A stretch of DNA of 64,000 bases from contig VXCM01002025.1 in the NCBI GenBank assembly GCA_014773175.1, positions 1 through 64,000 of the forward strand, in the 5' to 3' direction. A program made the position numbers and the translations under genes. How positions within the stretch are numbered: the first letter of the stretch is position 1; every line of letters begins with the position of its first letter. The notes beneath the pieces were generated by a model. It was not told the DNA's origin. It made no database searches and saw only the letters and a program-made list of their open reading frames with translations. The stretch comes from Lucifuga dentata (lineage: Eukaryota > Chordata > Actinopteri > Ophidiiformes > Bythitidae). Shown here one piece after another: positions 12,651 to 26,005 of the stretch.

Positions 12651-13767
12651 GCCCCTGTCCCACAGATCCCTGCTGGATTTGAGATGCACTCTGTCTTTGC
12701 TGTGTTTGTGTATGATGTGATGTCTAGCTTCCTTTCTTAGACAGACCAAATCTCTTCTCTGACTTTACTGTATCAACATTCTACATTGTGCAAAATAAAT
12801 CTTTCTTTCAGACACAAAAACCCAAGTCCCAAATTATTCCTGACACAATGACACATAAATACACCTGTAAAATATTCAAAGATAACATAATAAAGAAAGT
12901 ACAAAGCTAATTCTTCATCTGCATCATTTTCACTCGTCATTTGCTCATTAGCACAAAAATAAATCCACCCACAGCCACACGCAGAGTCTGATAATTTGAA
13001 TAAGCACGTAAAATAAACAAACAAGATGGGCGGGCAGTTTCACCTCTGGTTTTTATTGTGTTGTAGGTCACAATTAAAATTGCTGGTCAGAATGTTGTAA
13101 AATTAAGCTGAAGAAATAAGGCATTCTGCAGTAGCTGAGAACTGCAGAGGACAAAATGAATATCTGATGAAATTTGCATTGAATGAATATAAAAGCATAA
13201 CCACCAAATTATTTTACTGCCCCAGATTCATTATACAGAAGCTGCTGTCTTTATTTCCAGGTGTCTACCTGATTATTATTGCTATTTTAATCCCTTATTA
13301 CCCATTTTTCTGTTAGTTTGAATTTAATTGCAAAGATTTTGCACTGATATGACCACAGTATTACAGAGAAAATATTATTGTGATCAGATTAGCCTGTTGT
13401 CACATTATTAATGTTTTATTACTTAGATGTTCTGTGATATTATTGTCATGATTTGCCCATTATTACCACAAAATTAAAACTAATATTACCACAGTTGTAT
13501 CGTTATTACATAACAATATAATCTCATTTCACCTGTAATTAATAGTATATTACCCATATTCTTACCATGTTTTTGTCAAATTGTTACACCATTGTTACCT
13601 TTTTATTACCAAAGTGGAGGGTATTTATTACCCATCACAAAAATAAACCATCATATCACCAAGATGCTGGTGTGGGAACTGTACCTCCTAAGTTATTATT
13701 GTATTATCACCTTGTTTTCTCCTTGATATTTCCCCATTGTTACTTTGTTTCAAGCTGTAATTCTAAT

Positions 13768-14940
13768 TTAAAGGACCATACTGACAATTTTGCATGTTTA
13801 AGCTCAATACATACCATCCACACACATAATTACATTACTGACAACTTCCCAAATATGAAGGTGTATTAGGGCCATATAAGATGAAAAAAAAAACTCAAAA
13901 AATTTCCCAGTTTTAAAAGTCTGTATGCTTATGATAATTTGATGATTTTGTGCTGAAAGGACAAGTATTTCTGTATTGATAAAATCCAATGGAAAAGTAT
14001 AATTTAATAAGGTCATGTACTCGCAAAAACACTCACAAATTTGCCAGTTTAAAACTCACGAATTTGCCCGTTTTTCAACTAGCAGATTTGTGAGTTTAAA
14101 AACTAAAAAAACATAACAAAAATTATTTTTAACGAGGAAGTCTTTTTTTTTTTAAGTTTTTTAAATAATAATTAAATTTTTTTTTTTAATAATGAAAAAG
14201 GGAAAATAATGAGAATGGAAATTGGAACTGCCTCATGTTGTGACTATGCCTGCAATACATGGCCTTATTAAATTATACTTTCCATCGGATTTAGCAGTAA
14301 AGAAATACTTGTACTTTTAGTGCAAAATCATTGAATTATCATAAGCATATGGACTATTAAAACTGGTAAATTTGCGTATTTAAAAACTCATAAATTTGCG
14401 AGTTTGAAAACTCGAAATAATGCCCCCTTGTTTTTAATTTTTTTTTCATCTTATATGGCCCTAATATGCCTTTGTATCCAAAACATAAAACTGTATTTTA
14501 GTTTTCCTGTTATTTTACCAGATTGCCTAATCTTTCAAAATCAAATGTTTAGATGATACACTCACCTTAAAATTCAATGTTTCACCCTCCAACACTTATG
14601 CACGATTGTAGAAGGCATAGTCGTTTAAATTTTTTTTAGTAAAATCCATCATCTCCTGGGACTATATTCCCTGGTGGAAACATACATTGTCTTCCGTGGA
14701 GCTCCATGTTGGACCAGTTAAATAAAATTATGACAAAATTGTAAATGAAATAGCATTCACTAGCACGTTTCAAGTCTGAAATGAAGTGAAACCAATGGCG
14801 GTCTGGAAGGTAGGAAAAGAAATTAAATTTATTGCTCCAGTGTATATTTTGGCAAATATTCGCCAGAAATATAACATGTATGGGGTTTGTACAGTATATA
14901 TTGGGCTCAGACATGCAATATTGCCTGTATTGTCCTTTAA
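13768..14940 (+). mobile_element. TTAA-bounded element, copy B (subfamily 2), interrupted by another element
   Basis: TTAA AGGACCATACTG at 13768 and TTGTCCTTTAA ending at 14940 frame the copy. The left arm is cut near 13860 by an unrelated inverted-repeat element and resumes near 14470 with CATAAAACTGTATTTTAG, so B is the older insertion. Its internal sequence (CTCCATGTTGGACCAGTTAA type) marks subfamily 2. Confidence 0.85.
13859..14475. mobile_element. Inverted-repeat element nested in copy B
   Basis: The outer ends read TTAGGGCCATATAAGATG (from 13867) and its complement CATCTTATATGGCCCTAA (ending near 14462). Imperfect arms of about 150 bp each follow, and complementarity is still visible between 13975-14017 and 14250-14300. 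The centre is rich in repeated AAATTTGC/GAGTTTAAAA words. No ORF. Target duplication is unclear, so no superfamily is assigned; flanks TATGAAGGTGTA and TATGCCTTTGTA are similar. Confidence 0.75.
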
Positions 14941-17146
14941 CGCTTTTAAATGATAAAATGATTGTAGATTTGTACTGAGTCATAAAAATGTATAATATCT
15001 GTTTTTTTCCTATTGAATAATTTAAAGTTTGCAGTTTTTTTGTGTTCAGCACTTTCCCTGAGAGAGTCGATTAGCTGATCGCGCCTTCGCCATGCAAGAC
15101 ATAAAGTATGCAGTCATTCCTCTAATCCACGCTGGAGCTGACATGTTTACTCTGAACCGCCGAAGAACCAGGAGTATGCTGTACTATAACTGGACTCTCC
15201 AAAAACTAATGCGCCGTGTGATGAAAAGCTAATCCTGTTTGGAAAAAAACTGCCTAAAAGGTAACATTTAGGCTAATTCTTCCACACACTTATAGATGCT
15301 GTTTGTAATTATATGTATAATTACCTAAAATTTTAAGCTGTGATGACCCTAATAGATAAATTAAAAAAAAAACTAATTATATTTCCTTCTGACTCAGCGT
15401 TTGTTGTTGTGTATCTGTTGCTGGGGAGGAGATGATGAATAATTAACAAGAGCTTCATTTAATGCCAGAGAGTTCCTACTCACATGCTTAAAAAATACAC
15501 CCACATTAATATATATTGGCGATGGAGTAGTACACATTAATATAGATTGGTATTTTCTGTATGGGTCAGTTTAACTGGTCAAATGTTATTAATGTTACCT
15601 GAAATTATGAGCAGCACTGCTTAGTTTCCAGACATCACGAGTTCATAACAAAAAAATAATGATGATGCTACTATGGAAGATATCATGCAGATCATTGATG
15701 CATAACTGACATTTGCATACAATATTTAAAGGAGTATGCGTTACACAATGTTTTGCTTTACAAAAGGCAACACAGTGTTTTGTGACAAGATCAGCATTCC
15801 CCATATTATAATTGTTGTTCTTGATTAATAATATTTCATTCCTCTATTCCCATAATTCTGTTTATGTGTATATATTTTATGTTGTAGCAGGTTCAGGTGG
15901 TTCACAAGAAAAAGCATCAATTTGAAAAAAGTCACACATAATAAAATATGTAATACAATATGTAACAAGTAAAATATAGAATAAAATGCAGTGGACACAA
16001 TACAATGCGTGAAGCTTTGTACATGCTGTCAAATGTTTTGCTCAGTGTGCTAAAATCTTTTTAGTATCCTAAAAACATTTAAAATCTCAACCTGAAATTA
16101 GGGAGGAAATTTTCATTTAACACTTGAACATTATATAACAGGTTTATTGTCTTTTTCTTATTTGATGCTGAAATGACATATTTGCCATGCATTAAATTGG
16201 CATATCATTTTTTTTTTTTTTTTTTNTTTTTTTTTTTTTTTTTTAATGTCTTATGTGTTCTGTACATACATGTTTTATGACAGATAAACTCTGGGAATAG
16301 GAACATGCTGTAACATGAAGGCACATTATATTTTAAAGAGTATTTCCTGCTCTCTCTAATGGAAAAGAAAACCTGTTGATCACATCATCCTTCAATACAC
16401 ATTACCTCTTTATGCTTCTCACTCCTGGGATCTAGTAAATAACATGAGCACTGAGATGTTCAAAAAGGTTCGGGGTTTCATTGGATTAAAATAAATGCTA
16501 AATATGTCTCTTCGGCACCATTGGAATAATATGAATGAATTATAAACAAGGTATATGGGCGAACCAGGTACACAGGAACGTTTACAGTACTGGATGTAGA
16601 GTCAAATACACCACTCATAACCTTATGCCCACAACTGTAGATGGGTTAGTTTACATTAAAAATTAATGTCCCATTATGCCTCCGAGGCCACTGTTGCTAA
16701 CCTTGGTCCAGATGCAGGCTGCACCGTGTCCTCGGGGAAGGACCCATGCCACCTGGAGTTATCTGACTGACCTAAATCCTGGGCAACGGTCCCAGCGCCT
16801 GCTGTGACTCACCTTCTGTCTTTTCGGTCTCGTAGTAGGCTGGTTGAAATCATTTATGCATGTAGCTGGAGTATCCAACGCTGTGATGAATATGCTCATC
16901 TGGACTCATGTTTAAACAATGAAGAAAATCCAGAATAAATGCTGTACATATTATGTTCACAAATCACATATTTTACCAACGCAGAAACTTTCTTACTTTT
17001 TTTTTTTTTTTTTTTTTGTAAGGAGGAAAGTAGCAGTGACAAGAATTTGCCACTCATGGTCCCATGTAGAGAAGAAATAAACATTCATTTTTCATTTAAA
17101 GCCCCGTATGTGGCTTTAGTTGCTTGATCGTTGTGCTCACTTAATC
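14941..17146. other. No gene seen
   Basis: Contains an N-marked poly-T (16210-16244) and a GC-richer patch (16675-16860) without an open frame of note. Confidence 0.5.
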
Positions 17147-17460
17147 TTAAATGCAATAAAAAGCATGGAGTGAATATATGTCTCCACTGGGGAATATAGT
17201 CCCAAAAGAAGACCTGTTTATCGAAAAATTTAAACAACCATGACTTCATAAGGCTGCGTAACTATTAGCAGGCGAGACCGGTTTTTAAGATGGGTGTTTT
17301 GCTTGAATATTTGATTTTGAAAGATTAAGAGATTTTGCAAAATATCAGGAAAGCTGAAATACAGTTTTATCCTTTTGGAAATGATTGTCAGTAATGTAAC
17401 ATGTATGAAAATTGAATATAGTAAGCTCAAACATGCAAAATGGATGGTATGGCCCTTTAA
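17147..17460 (-). mobile_element. TTAA-bounded element, copy C: left half only, reversed
   Basis: On the minus strand the copy runs from its TTAA end at 17460 through the left half and stops at an internal TTAA (17147-17150), at the site corresponding to TGCTTAAATGC in complete copies. The right half is absent here but present at 19292-19597 (copy D). Confidence 0.85.
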
Positions 17461-17639
17461 CTTTTCTTTGCTTTGTTAGTACAGGAATCTTAATTCAAAT
17501 AACAGAAATAAACTAGGGAACGTTGTTAAAATTTAACTAACCTGTCTCAACTTCATGTGACTAGAAAGACTAGGAAGGCCCAGTCTTTCTGACCCAAGTC
17601 ATCCTTTGTTTGATGAGTTTTTTTAGAGATACAAACTTT

Positions 17640-17815
17640 CTAAGTGTAAGACCAGTATGTGCAAGCACTCCTTTATTCCAGCAGCTATTAGCTTTATAAA
17701 TAGCTCTCTCTAAGATTTTTATTAGATTATATTGTCTCGTTTTGTGTAATTTGCTGCTGTCTACAAACCAAATTGCCTCATGAGGACAATAAAGTTGGAC
17801 TGAGATTGAGATTGA
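17640..17815 (+). mobile_element. LINE-type 3' tail
   Basis: ACCAAATTGCCTCATGAGGACAATAAAGTTGGAC, followed by a short GAGATT repeat, matches the 3' end of common fish LINEs. It lies between half-elements C and D. Confidence 0.5.
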
Positions 17816-19291
17816 ATTTTTTGTGGAAGTAAGATAATTCCTTAGGTGTTTTATTGCACATCAACTGCATTCATTAGAGCTTTGCAATCATGTATAATTT
17901 ACAGATTCTATATGTACCAAGGGGTCTTTGTGTTTTACAAAATGGGCAACTGATGCACCTGCACAGTTGCTGGCAAAGCTGCCATCCATGATTGTGATTT
18001 CGACAAGCTCAGCACCCTCATCCCTTTGAGACTTTCACCTCTTCCCAAACACTAACTCTAGTTAGAACCCATTTACCTCAGACGGTGACGTCATACCAGC
18101 TGTGGCAGCTTGGAGACCAAAGAAAAGGATTTCTGCAAACTGAGATAAAATATTAACTCAAGTGTCTTGAGTTGGAGAGTGATTATGTTGAAAAATAAAC
18201 AGCTGTGACAACTCTGAGTTAGATTTTTCTATTCTAGGCACAGCTGGTATCCGTAAACCCTTATTTGATCATCCTATTTTTGATGTACTCTTGTCCAGCT
18301 GCTTAAAACATGAGGGTTGACTCCTTATCACACACAATGTACAGACTAATTTCCACTCCACTTTTCGTCGTACTTTTCAGATATAGAAATGCTCAGACAT
18401 CTCATAGAGTTCATGACCATCAGTGATTTATTTAAATGTTTTAAGTCTTGTTTCTTCAAAAACTGCAATTTTCTGAAATTTAGAAGCTGATAATATTGTT
18501 TTTTTTTTTTTTTTTTTTTCTGTCCAGATCTAAGCATTTGACACTTGATTATTCTATACTGACAGATCATTCTGAAAATTTTCTAGACTTGATTGACTGG
18601 CTCTTGAGATTTTATTCTTTACCCTTATGTAGCTCATTTTCATCCATAGCATGAGTTACCTAAGGAGAGACTCAAGGGTTCATTCTGGGTCTAGTTTAAA
18701 CTTCATTCAAAAAATAAAAGATTTCTTTTTGTTCCAATGCAGATGACATTTACTTGTACCCTTCTTTAAAGCGGGGTCATTCCGATAGCTTATCTACTCA
18801 GAGAAATGAAGTCTTGGATATTTGACAGGCTTCTACGTAAAAGTTTGAAATTAAACATAGAACATCCAGAAGATTGAAAAAAAAATATAAATTTTGTGGG
18901 AAAAGTTGGGGCTGCTTAGAAGTTTAAATTTAAATGAGCAACTTAAAATTTAATCCGTTTTGTTTTTCATCTTCTGTGCAAATCATTTTGAGCTCTTGTG
19001 CATTTGATGTATTTTGATGTGGATATAAATTATCGGTAATAACTCATCTATATAATACATCCCTGTCTCTTAAAAATTATATTTATACTCAACTAATTAA
19101 AAAAAACAAAACAAAAACACCATTCTGCATGGAATTTGTTCTTTCACCATACTGATGAAACATTCATTCTGAAGGCGTCTAACTGGTTTACTAAATGTTT
19201 TTTGAGATATGCTTATGATATGCTTAATATAACGTGTAAATGGTTTTCAATTTTGTTTTCCTGCAATATTCACTAGCAGAAACTACCATGA

Positions 19292-19597
19292 TTAAATGCT
19301 AAAACTACATAACTTCAAAAAACAAAAAACAAACAAACAAAAAAAAAAAAACCCTGAATATAAATGTTGTTTGAAATGATGGATTACCTATTCCAAGAAT
19401 TTTTCAAGTATCAACAAGTTGATTTTAATAGTGTACCAGAATGAACTGAAACCAGTGGTGGTCTGGAAGGTAGGAAAAACATTTTTAATTTACCATTCCA
19501 GTAGTATGCTTTGGGAAATGATTGCCAGTAATGTAACGTGTATGAAAATTGAATATATTAGGCTCAAACATGCAAAATGGATGGTATGGTCCTTTAA
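19292..19597 (+). mobile_element. TTAA-bounded element, copy D: right half only
   Basis: Similarity begins exactly at TTAAATGCTAAAAC (19292) and ends with GGTATGGTCCTTTAA at 19597. It carries an expanded A/AAAC tract (19317-19351). It is the exact complement of copy C in element coverage. Confidence 0.85.
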
Positions 19598-20978
19598 AAC
19601 AAATCCAATAAAACAAGAATAAAACATTTTTGTAAAAGAGATTTAATGTTAAAACTACATAGTTTTCCCTTTAAAAAATACAAACGCTGGAGAGCTTTCC
19701 CTGAACAGCATCAGTATTGGCCTCAAAAATTATGCTGCAAAATGGAATGCAACCGGCTAAGAACTTATCAGTCAACCCTCATACAGTGAGGAGAGAGCTC
19801 CTGAGGCTTTACAGTTTGTCTTCAGTTTATTACTTGCACAAAGCTGTTCACCATCACCCAACAACGGCTGTAAAATTGCCGTAGTCTATTGTTACATAAT
19901 CATATTTCCGTCGTAGCAACACAAGGATCACATAATTTGTCTGCAATAAATCATCCCTGTTTGAGAGGTCGGACTTATGTCATGAACTTTTGTAGCACTG
20001 CATTGGAAAAGAAGCACGAACACTATAGAAAAATGATGTATTGCTCTTTACGGCTCCCTCATTTATCCTCCAAACATCATTACTTTGATCTCTGTCGTGA
20101 CGGCCAACAAACTATTGAATGATTCTGCTCCTCTCTGCAAACATGGCCAGCTGCGACTGGAAGGAAACATATTCTCCCATCTGGCAGACGACTAACTGCA
20201 CCAGACAATGCTGACAATTTATCACCATCGAACCTCCACCTCCATGTGCGATACCTGCTCAGATAAACCAAAACAGCTTGGGGGATACTGATGATAATAG
20301 CTACTTCCAGTCTGTCTAGAAATGGTCAAAACAGAAAAAAAATCTGATTAAAAGGAGTTGTTAAACGTAAGGTAAATGGTTTTTTCTCATCTCCTTGAGT
20401 TGGGGTTCCGTACTTCCTCATTGAGGCGAGCACTGGAGTGGATAATTAAATGTAAACTGCCCAGTGTAATTTGTCATGTCACGTGAAGGACCCAAGGCAT
20501 TTTCGCAGCCAGCAGATGCTACTCAGCAGTTCTCCAGCAAAATCTTTCATGTGGGTCACCATTTCCTTTGCCGTTGTTCACGCCAGATGGCCAAGTTTAG
20601 AGGGTTTTGCCTTTCAAAACCACCTTTGTGGACATTTTAATAGCTTGTAAGTGTAGCATTAATGAGAATCTGGAATATGCAATTGTTGTCCAGGTGCCTT
20701 TGAGCAAACACTTTAACCCCCAGCTGCTCAGTGATCACCAGTCAGGCTGCGGTTATACGAGCTGCACCTCTGCTGCAAGTATATTGGATGAATATGAAGA
20801 ATATGAATGTTAAAAAAATCAATGGATAAAGACAAATTTATGAAAAAGTAAATAATGAATAGCGTATTGTATTTGCTATATGATATCTGGGTTTTTTGGG
20901 GAGGAAAATAACAACTTGACTTCAGGGTTGATATATGATAGCAGAAATGTTAAAATCTCAAGAACAAATGTTTCATAA

Positions 20979-21036
<58 letters not shown>

Positions 21037-21324
21037 ATGGTCTCTGCCAAACATGATAGTCTCAGTACAGTAGTACAGTAGTCTCAGTGCACAGCAATTG
21101 GTTGATTACATCATGAGAAATAATGTTTGGATAATATTAATAAAAGGAAAGTTACTTTTACAATGGTGGGTGTCTAGTTTAACCTTCTAAAAATAAAATG
21201 ACAGCCAACAAAGGATTATTCTGACATTTATTTACCAATAAATGTTGGAATTCTAGTTGAGTACCAAGGGTTTAGAGCCAAGGGAAATGGGTCTTAAATG
21301 GTTCCAGTTATGCTTAATAAAATC

Positions 21325-21358
<34 letters not shown>

Positions 21359-22992
21359 CTACATTTGCATGACATTTAAGCATTTTTATGATTGTCATGA
21401 GGCTAAACCTTTTGTGCGCCATTCAGTTCCAGGAGGGTGAAGTGCAGGTCATCATGAAGTTTATATGCTGTGCAGAAGGAATATGCAGTTATGCTTCTTC
21501 ACCAAACTTTATGCATGTTTTTACTTTATTGAGGCTTATTAAGATGATTTTGTTGAATAAAAAAAATAAATAAATAAAAATAATTTTAGATTGGTGGACA
21601 CTGAAAAAAAACAGTAAACTCTGAGTGCATTTTGGTTATATTTTAGAGAAGCAATTGTGTTTTTAACAAAAATAAGGCTTGCACACATTTTCTTAATTTA
21701 ATGATTTTAATATCTCACAATTATAATTTAACAATCATAATACTAAAAATAAAAGACATTTAAATGATAAAATATTATGAAATTTAACTGAGATGAAATG
21801 TGTTGTAATTTAAAAATATTATTTTTGGATTATCACTATATAGTGATCAGTCACAGTGTGATCAGTGAAACTACTTACTTGTTGAGATCAAACATCTGAC
21901 CAATTTATGTTTTATGTTTAAAGACCATAAAATGGCCTGGAGGAGCTTAGACTGGCAGCCTGCTGGAGTTAAGAACAATCCTAATAATTTACAATCCAGC
22001 ACAATATTGATATTGAAGATAATGTCATTTACATTACAAAGTGGCTCAGTATCTCCATAAGCATCAAAAGAAGGAGGAAAACAGCAAATTATCTGTATCA
22101 TTATCAAGTAGTGTCATCATATTAATGTTTCTCATAATCCCATAATTTTAAACATATGTCAGCTTTCATAAATTGAGTCACTCTGTCCAAACACTAATTT
22201 TACCTGTTACAATCTAAAGCATAATATTTTTAGAACAATGCAGCGACAGCAACCTTGGATTATAATAGGTTTTACCATAATTAATGTACTACTATTTAGT
22301 GTGGATGCAAGAATTTTATAGACTTCTTAACATGAACATGTATTTGGGGTCTGTCAGAACTGGCCAGGTGTGATTGTAATCCCTACAGCTGGAACACATC
22401 CTGAGATAAAATTGGCCCACAAGTTGGAAATGTCAGCCTGCCTCATCTTCCTGGCTCTGGTCATTTTAATTAATGTTATTCTGAGCGGGAGTTGGGACTT
22501 TCCATTTCAAAAATGGATGAAGATTGTCCAGGGAGGAAGGGTGGGCTTTGATAGCTGAATGATCCGCCTACTGAGATCCAATCACTATGCAGGCAGCAGC
22601 CAGATAAGGAGAATGCATGTATGTATGCATGTCACCAGATATCATTACATCAGGCTGCATTATTTTGATGCAGGTACAGATAAAAATTCTAAATATTTTG
22701 TTATTACAGAGCCACTGCAAAAGAAAAAAATCTATACAAAAATTATGGTTTTTATTATTTTTTTCTTATTGTTAGAATACGATATAGTAAGGAATATGTG
22801 TTGATGCAAAACTTCATGTTAAAGAAATGCCTCCAGTAAGACAAACCTACAATGGCAAACAGTGTTTGGCCACCTTGGCCAATCACAAGAGAGCGAGCTT
22901 TTCAGCAGGAACCTGAAAGAGACAATATCTAAAACTGTAAAAATGGTGCTGAAGTAAGCGAGAGTAGAAGTGGATTAACATAGTTTTGCACA
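19598..22992. other. No gene seen
   Basis: Unique-looking DNA, the TGAT microsatellite and a poly-T (21327-21355). Confidence 0.55.
20980..21034. repeat. (TGAT)n microsatellite, about 13 units
   Basis: Uninterrupted TGAT repeats. Confidence 0.95.
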
Positions 22993-23528
22993 TTAAAGGA
23001 CTATACTGGCAAGTTTGCACATTTAAGCCCAATACATACAACCTGCAAACACATGTACTGACAACAACTTTCTAAAACATAAAACCGTATTTTAGCTTTC
23101 CTGTTATTTGTCCAAAATCCCCCAATCTTTCAAAATCAAATGTTCAAGTGATGCACCCACTTTAAAATTTGCTTCAAACACTTTTGCACGATTATGGAAG
23201 GCCAGTCATTTTAATTTCTTGGTAAAAGCTATCTTCTCCTGGGACTATATTTCCTGGCAGAGACATACTCCATGTTGGATTGGTTAAATAAAGTTACTTT
23301 GACAAAAAGCTTGACATCATGTTCACTATGATAGATTACTTACCTCAAACACATTTCATGTCTCTACAAGTTGATTTTTTATAACATACTGGAATGAACT
23401 GAAGCCAATACCTGTCTGGAAGGTAGGAAAAACAATTCTGAAATTTATCACTCCAGTATTACATTTAACATGTATGTGGGTTGCATAAATTGGGCTCAAA
23501 CATGCTATAACCGGTCTTGTCCCTTTAA
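22993..23528 (+). mobile_element. TTAA-bounded element, copy E (subfamily 2, full length)
   Basis: TTAA AGGACTATACTGGC at 22993 and CTTGTCCCTTTAA ending at 23528 define both ends. At 536 bp it has the subfamily 2 core (CTCCATGTTGGATTGG near 23268). No coding capacity. Confidence 0.88.
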
Positions 23529-24526
23529 TGCATTGCAAAGATTTCCTCTGTGCACATTACCCCCTTAAAATAACAAATTTATGTGGATTGTTCAGCCTTG
23601 GTGAAGGTTTCAGTTCTCTTCTTTTATGTACTTATGCAATGTAGGTGTTCTATTGTTTTTTCATAGCATCTCATATCCAGACGACAAGACAGTCGTCCAG
23701 GAACTTTCACAATGTTCTGTTTCTTGTCTGCATCATATTCCTTAAAACACAGGAATAGAACATTCTGAACTGTGATTCCCCTTTATTTTTACATCATCTC
23801 ATGTCTGTAGGGATTCAGTTACTGTTTGAATGTAGTGGATTTATGTATCCATTCAACATCACCTGCACTCATATTCCAGCTGATCTAAAATCAAGCAGAA
23901 ATACAGAAAATGTGCAGCCATAATGTCTCTAATGTCTCTAAATGACATAATGGAGTGAGATGGTGATCACGGCTAAACGGTTGCTTCAATTGCTTGGTGC
24001 TTTCCACTGTCCAACTAAAATGTAGACTTTCACATTCTTGAACTTTTGCCCAGTTTGATAAATTTGAACATTAGAGTAGCTCATATGAAAAATGAATTTT
24101 ACTTTGCTGATTAGTGTGGAAAAGATATGCCTGGTGCTGCACATTTTTGCATTGAAAAGCTAATTTAGGATGCTCTCACGGGGAAATGGAAAGAGAAGAT
24201 TCAGGCTAATAATCAATATGAGATATGAACTGAATATCAACTGAATATTTAATGATCAATAATGTGCTCATAAATTATACAAATCACACATTTACAATCT
24301 ATGTAAATGCCAAGAATTTTGGTCCAGTTTGACTTTTTTCCTTTTTCTTTCTTTCTTTCTTTTTTTTTTTTTTTACAGTGTACCACAGTGTACCACATGT
24401 TGTAAGCATGCCAATGAATTTTTGTTCTTTTGTTAAAACAAAAAGTAAATGAAAGGAGGAAATCTGCAAAATTATACCCCTAGCAAACTTAAAGGACCAT
24501 ACCACCCATTTTGCATGTTGGAGCCC

Positions 24527-24661
24527 AATATATTCAATTTTCATACGTTATGTTACTGACAATCATTTTCCAAAGGATAAAACCATATTTCAGNAATATA
24601 TTCAATTTTCATACGTTATGTTACTGACAATCATTTTCCAAAGGATAAAACCATATTTCAG
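24527..24661 (+). other. Single-N assembly duplication (67 bp x 2)
   Basis: 24527-24593 and 24595-24661 are identical, with N at 24594. Confidence 0.9.
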
Positions 24662-24743
24662 CTTTCTTATTTTGCAAAATCTCTTAATCTTTCAAAATCA
24701 AATTTTCAAGCAATACGCCCACCTTAAAAATTTGATGTTTTGC

Positions 24744-24876
24744 CTGCTAATAGTTACGCAGCCTTATGAAGTCAGGGTTGTTTAAATTTTTTGATAAACG
24801 CAGGTCTTCNCTGCTAATAGTTACGCAGCCTTATGAAGTCAGGGTTGTTTAAATTTTTTGATAAACGCAGGTCTTC
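24744..24876 (+). other. Single-N assembly duplication (66 bp x 2)
   Basis: 24744-24809 and 24811-24876 are identical, with N at 24810. Confidence 0.9.
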
Positions 24877-25789
24877 ACTCTGCACTTTTTTATTGTGCTT
24901 AAATGCTAAAATTACAAAACTTCAAAAAAAAAACAAAAAAAACAAAAAAAAAACAAAAAAACAAAAAAACAAAAACAAAAACAAAAAAACAAAAAATCTG
25001 AATATACATGTTGTTTGTAATGGTGGATTACCTATCCCAAGAATGTTTCAAGTATCAACAAGTTGATTTTAATAGCATGAATGAAACTAGAATGAATAGA
25101 ATGAACTGATACCAATGGCGATTTGGAAGGTAGGAAAAACATTTTTAATTCACTGTTCCAGTAGTATGCTTTGGGAAATGATTATCAGTAACATAACATG
25201 TATGAAAATTGAATATATTAGGCTCAAACATGCAAAATGGATGGTATGGTCCTTTAACAAACTTTGCGCTCTAAAAAAACAATTACAATTAAATTGTAAT
25301 TAAATGTGAGCAATGCCAAAAATCCCACACCTACAGTATGTCATATGAAGTAGAGATTGTTCAGAGACATAAAGCTGAATTTTGTTTATTTGTAATTTAA
25401 TAACCCATTCCACAAATAGAGCTTGGATATTAAAACAGTTATTGCTGATTGTATACAGTTGTATAGAGTAAAAGACAAATTATTTCCTTTTGATATCTTT
25501 CAATGCAATAGTTAATCCTCAACTCGTGGAGTTGAATAGATTTTAGGAATTATATTCTGACATTGTAATTTACTCCTCATTGCTCCATTGTAAACAGCCC
25601 CCCCCCANCCCCACCCCCCATTCACTCTATGTAAGTCATATTTTAGTCATCATAATGTTGATTTCATATTGATAAACTGACACTGGATTATTGATTATTT
25701 GCTGTTCATATCATTCTGTAATATTTCCTTGTTTTTGATCTTTGTAATATACCTGTTTCTACACCTGTGGCTCCAATTGCACACCCTGT

Positions 25790-26005
25790 CACCTGTCACC
25801 CTGTCACCCTGTCAGGAGAGGGAATCTTTCTTTGAATAGCCTCTACCAAGGTTTCTTCCATTTTCCTTATACAATAAGGTTTTTTTTAGGGAGTTTTTCC
25901 ACGTCTTCTTAAAGAGTTTGGGTCAGGAACCACTAATAGGTGTGTAAAGCCCTTTGAAACACTGTATGTGATACTGGGCTATGCTTCACTTGACTTGACT
26001 ATTTT
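25790..26005 (+). mobile_element. Common teleost interspersed repeat tail
   Basis: AAGGTTTCTTCCATTTTCC, GGGAGTTTTTCCACGTCTTC, GTAAAGCCCTTTGAAACAC and GATACTGGGCTATGC, ending in CTTGACTTGACT, are in the order seen in a very common fish retroposon 3' end. A CACCCTGTCAC minisatellite (25785-25815) precedes it. Confidence 0.6.

Larger units (their letters stand above)
24489..25257 (+). mobile_element. TTAA-bounded element, copy F (subfamily 1, full length)
   Basis: TTAA AGGACCATACC at 24489 and GGTATGGTCCTTTAA at 25257. The copy is artificially long because it contains two single-N assembly duplications (67 bp at 24527-24661 and 66 bp at 24744-24876) and an A/C tract of about 75 bp (24924-24996). 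Confidence 0.88.

Noticed and set aside
20980..21034. Regular short repeats as a possible CRISPR array.
   Set aside because: It is a TGAT microsatellite without spacers, in a vertebrate genome. No array with unique spacers exists in the window; the 51.1-kb array also lacks repeat-spacer structure.
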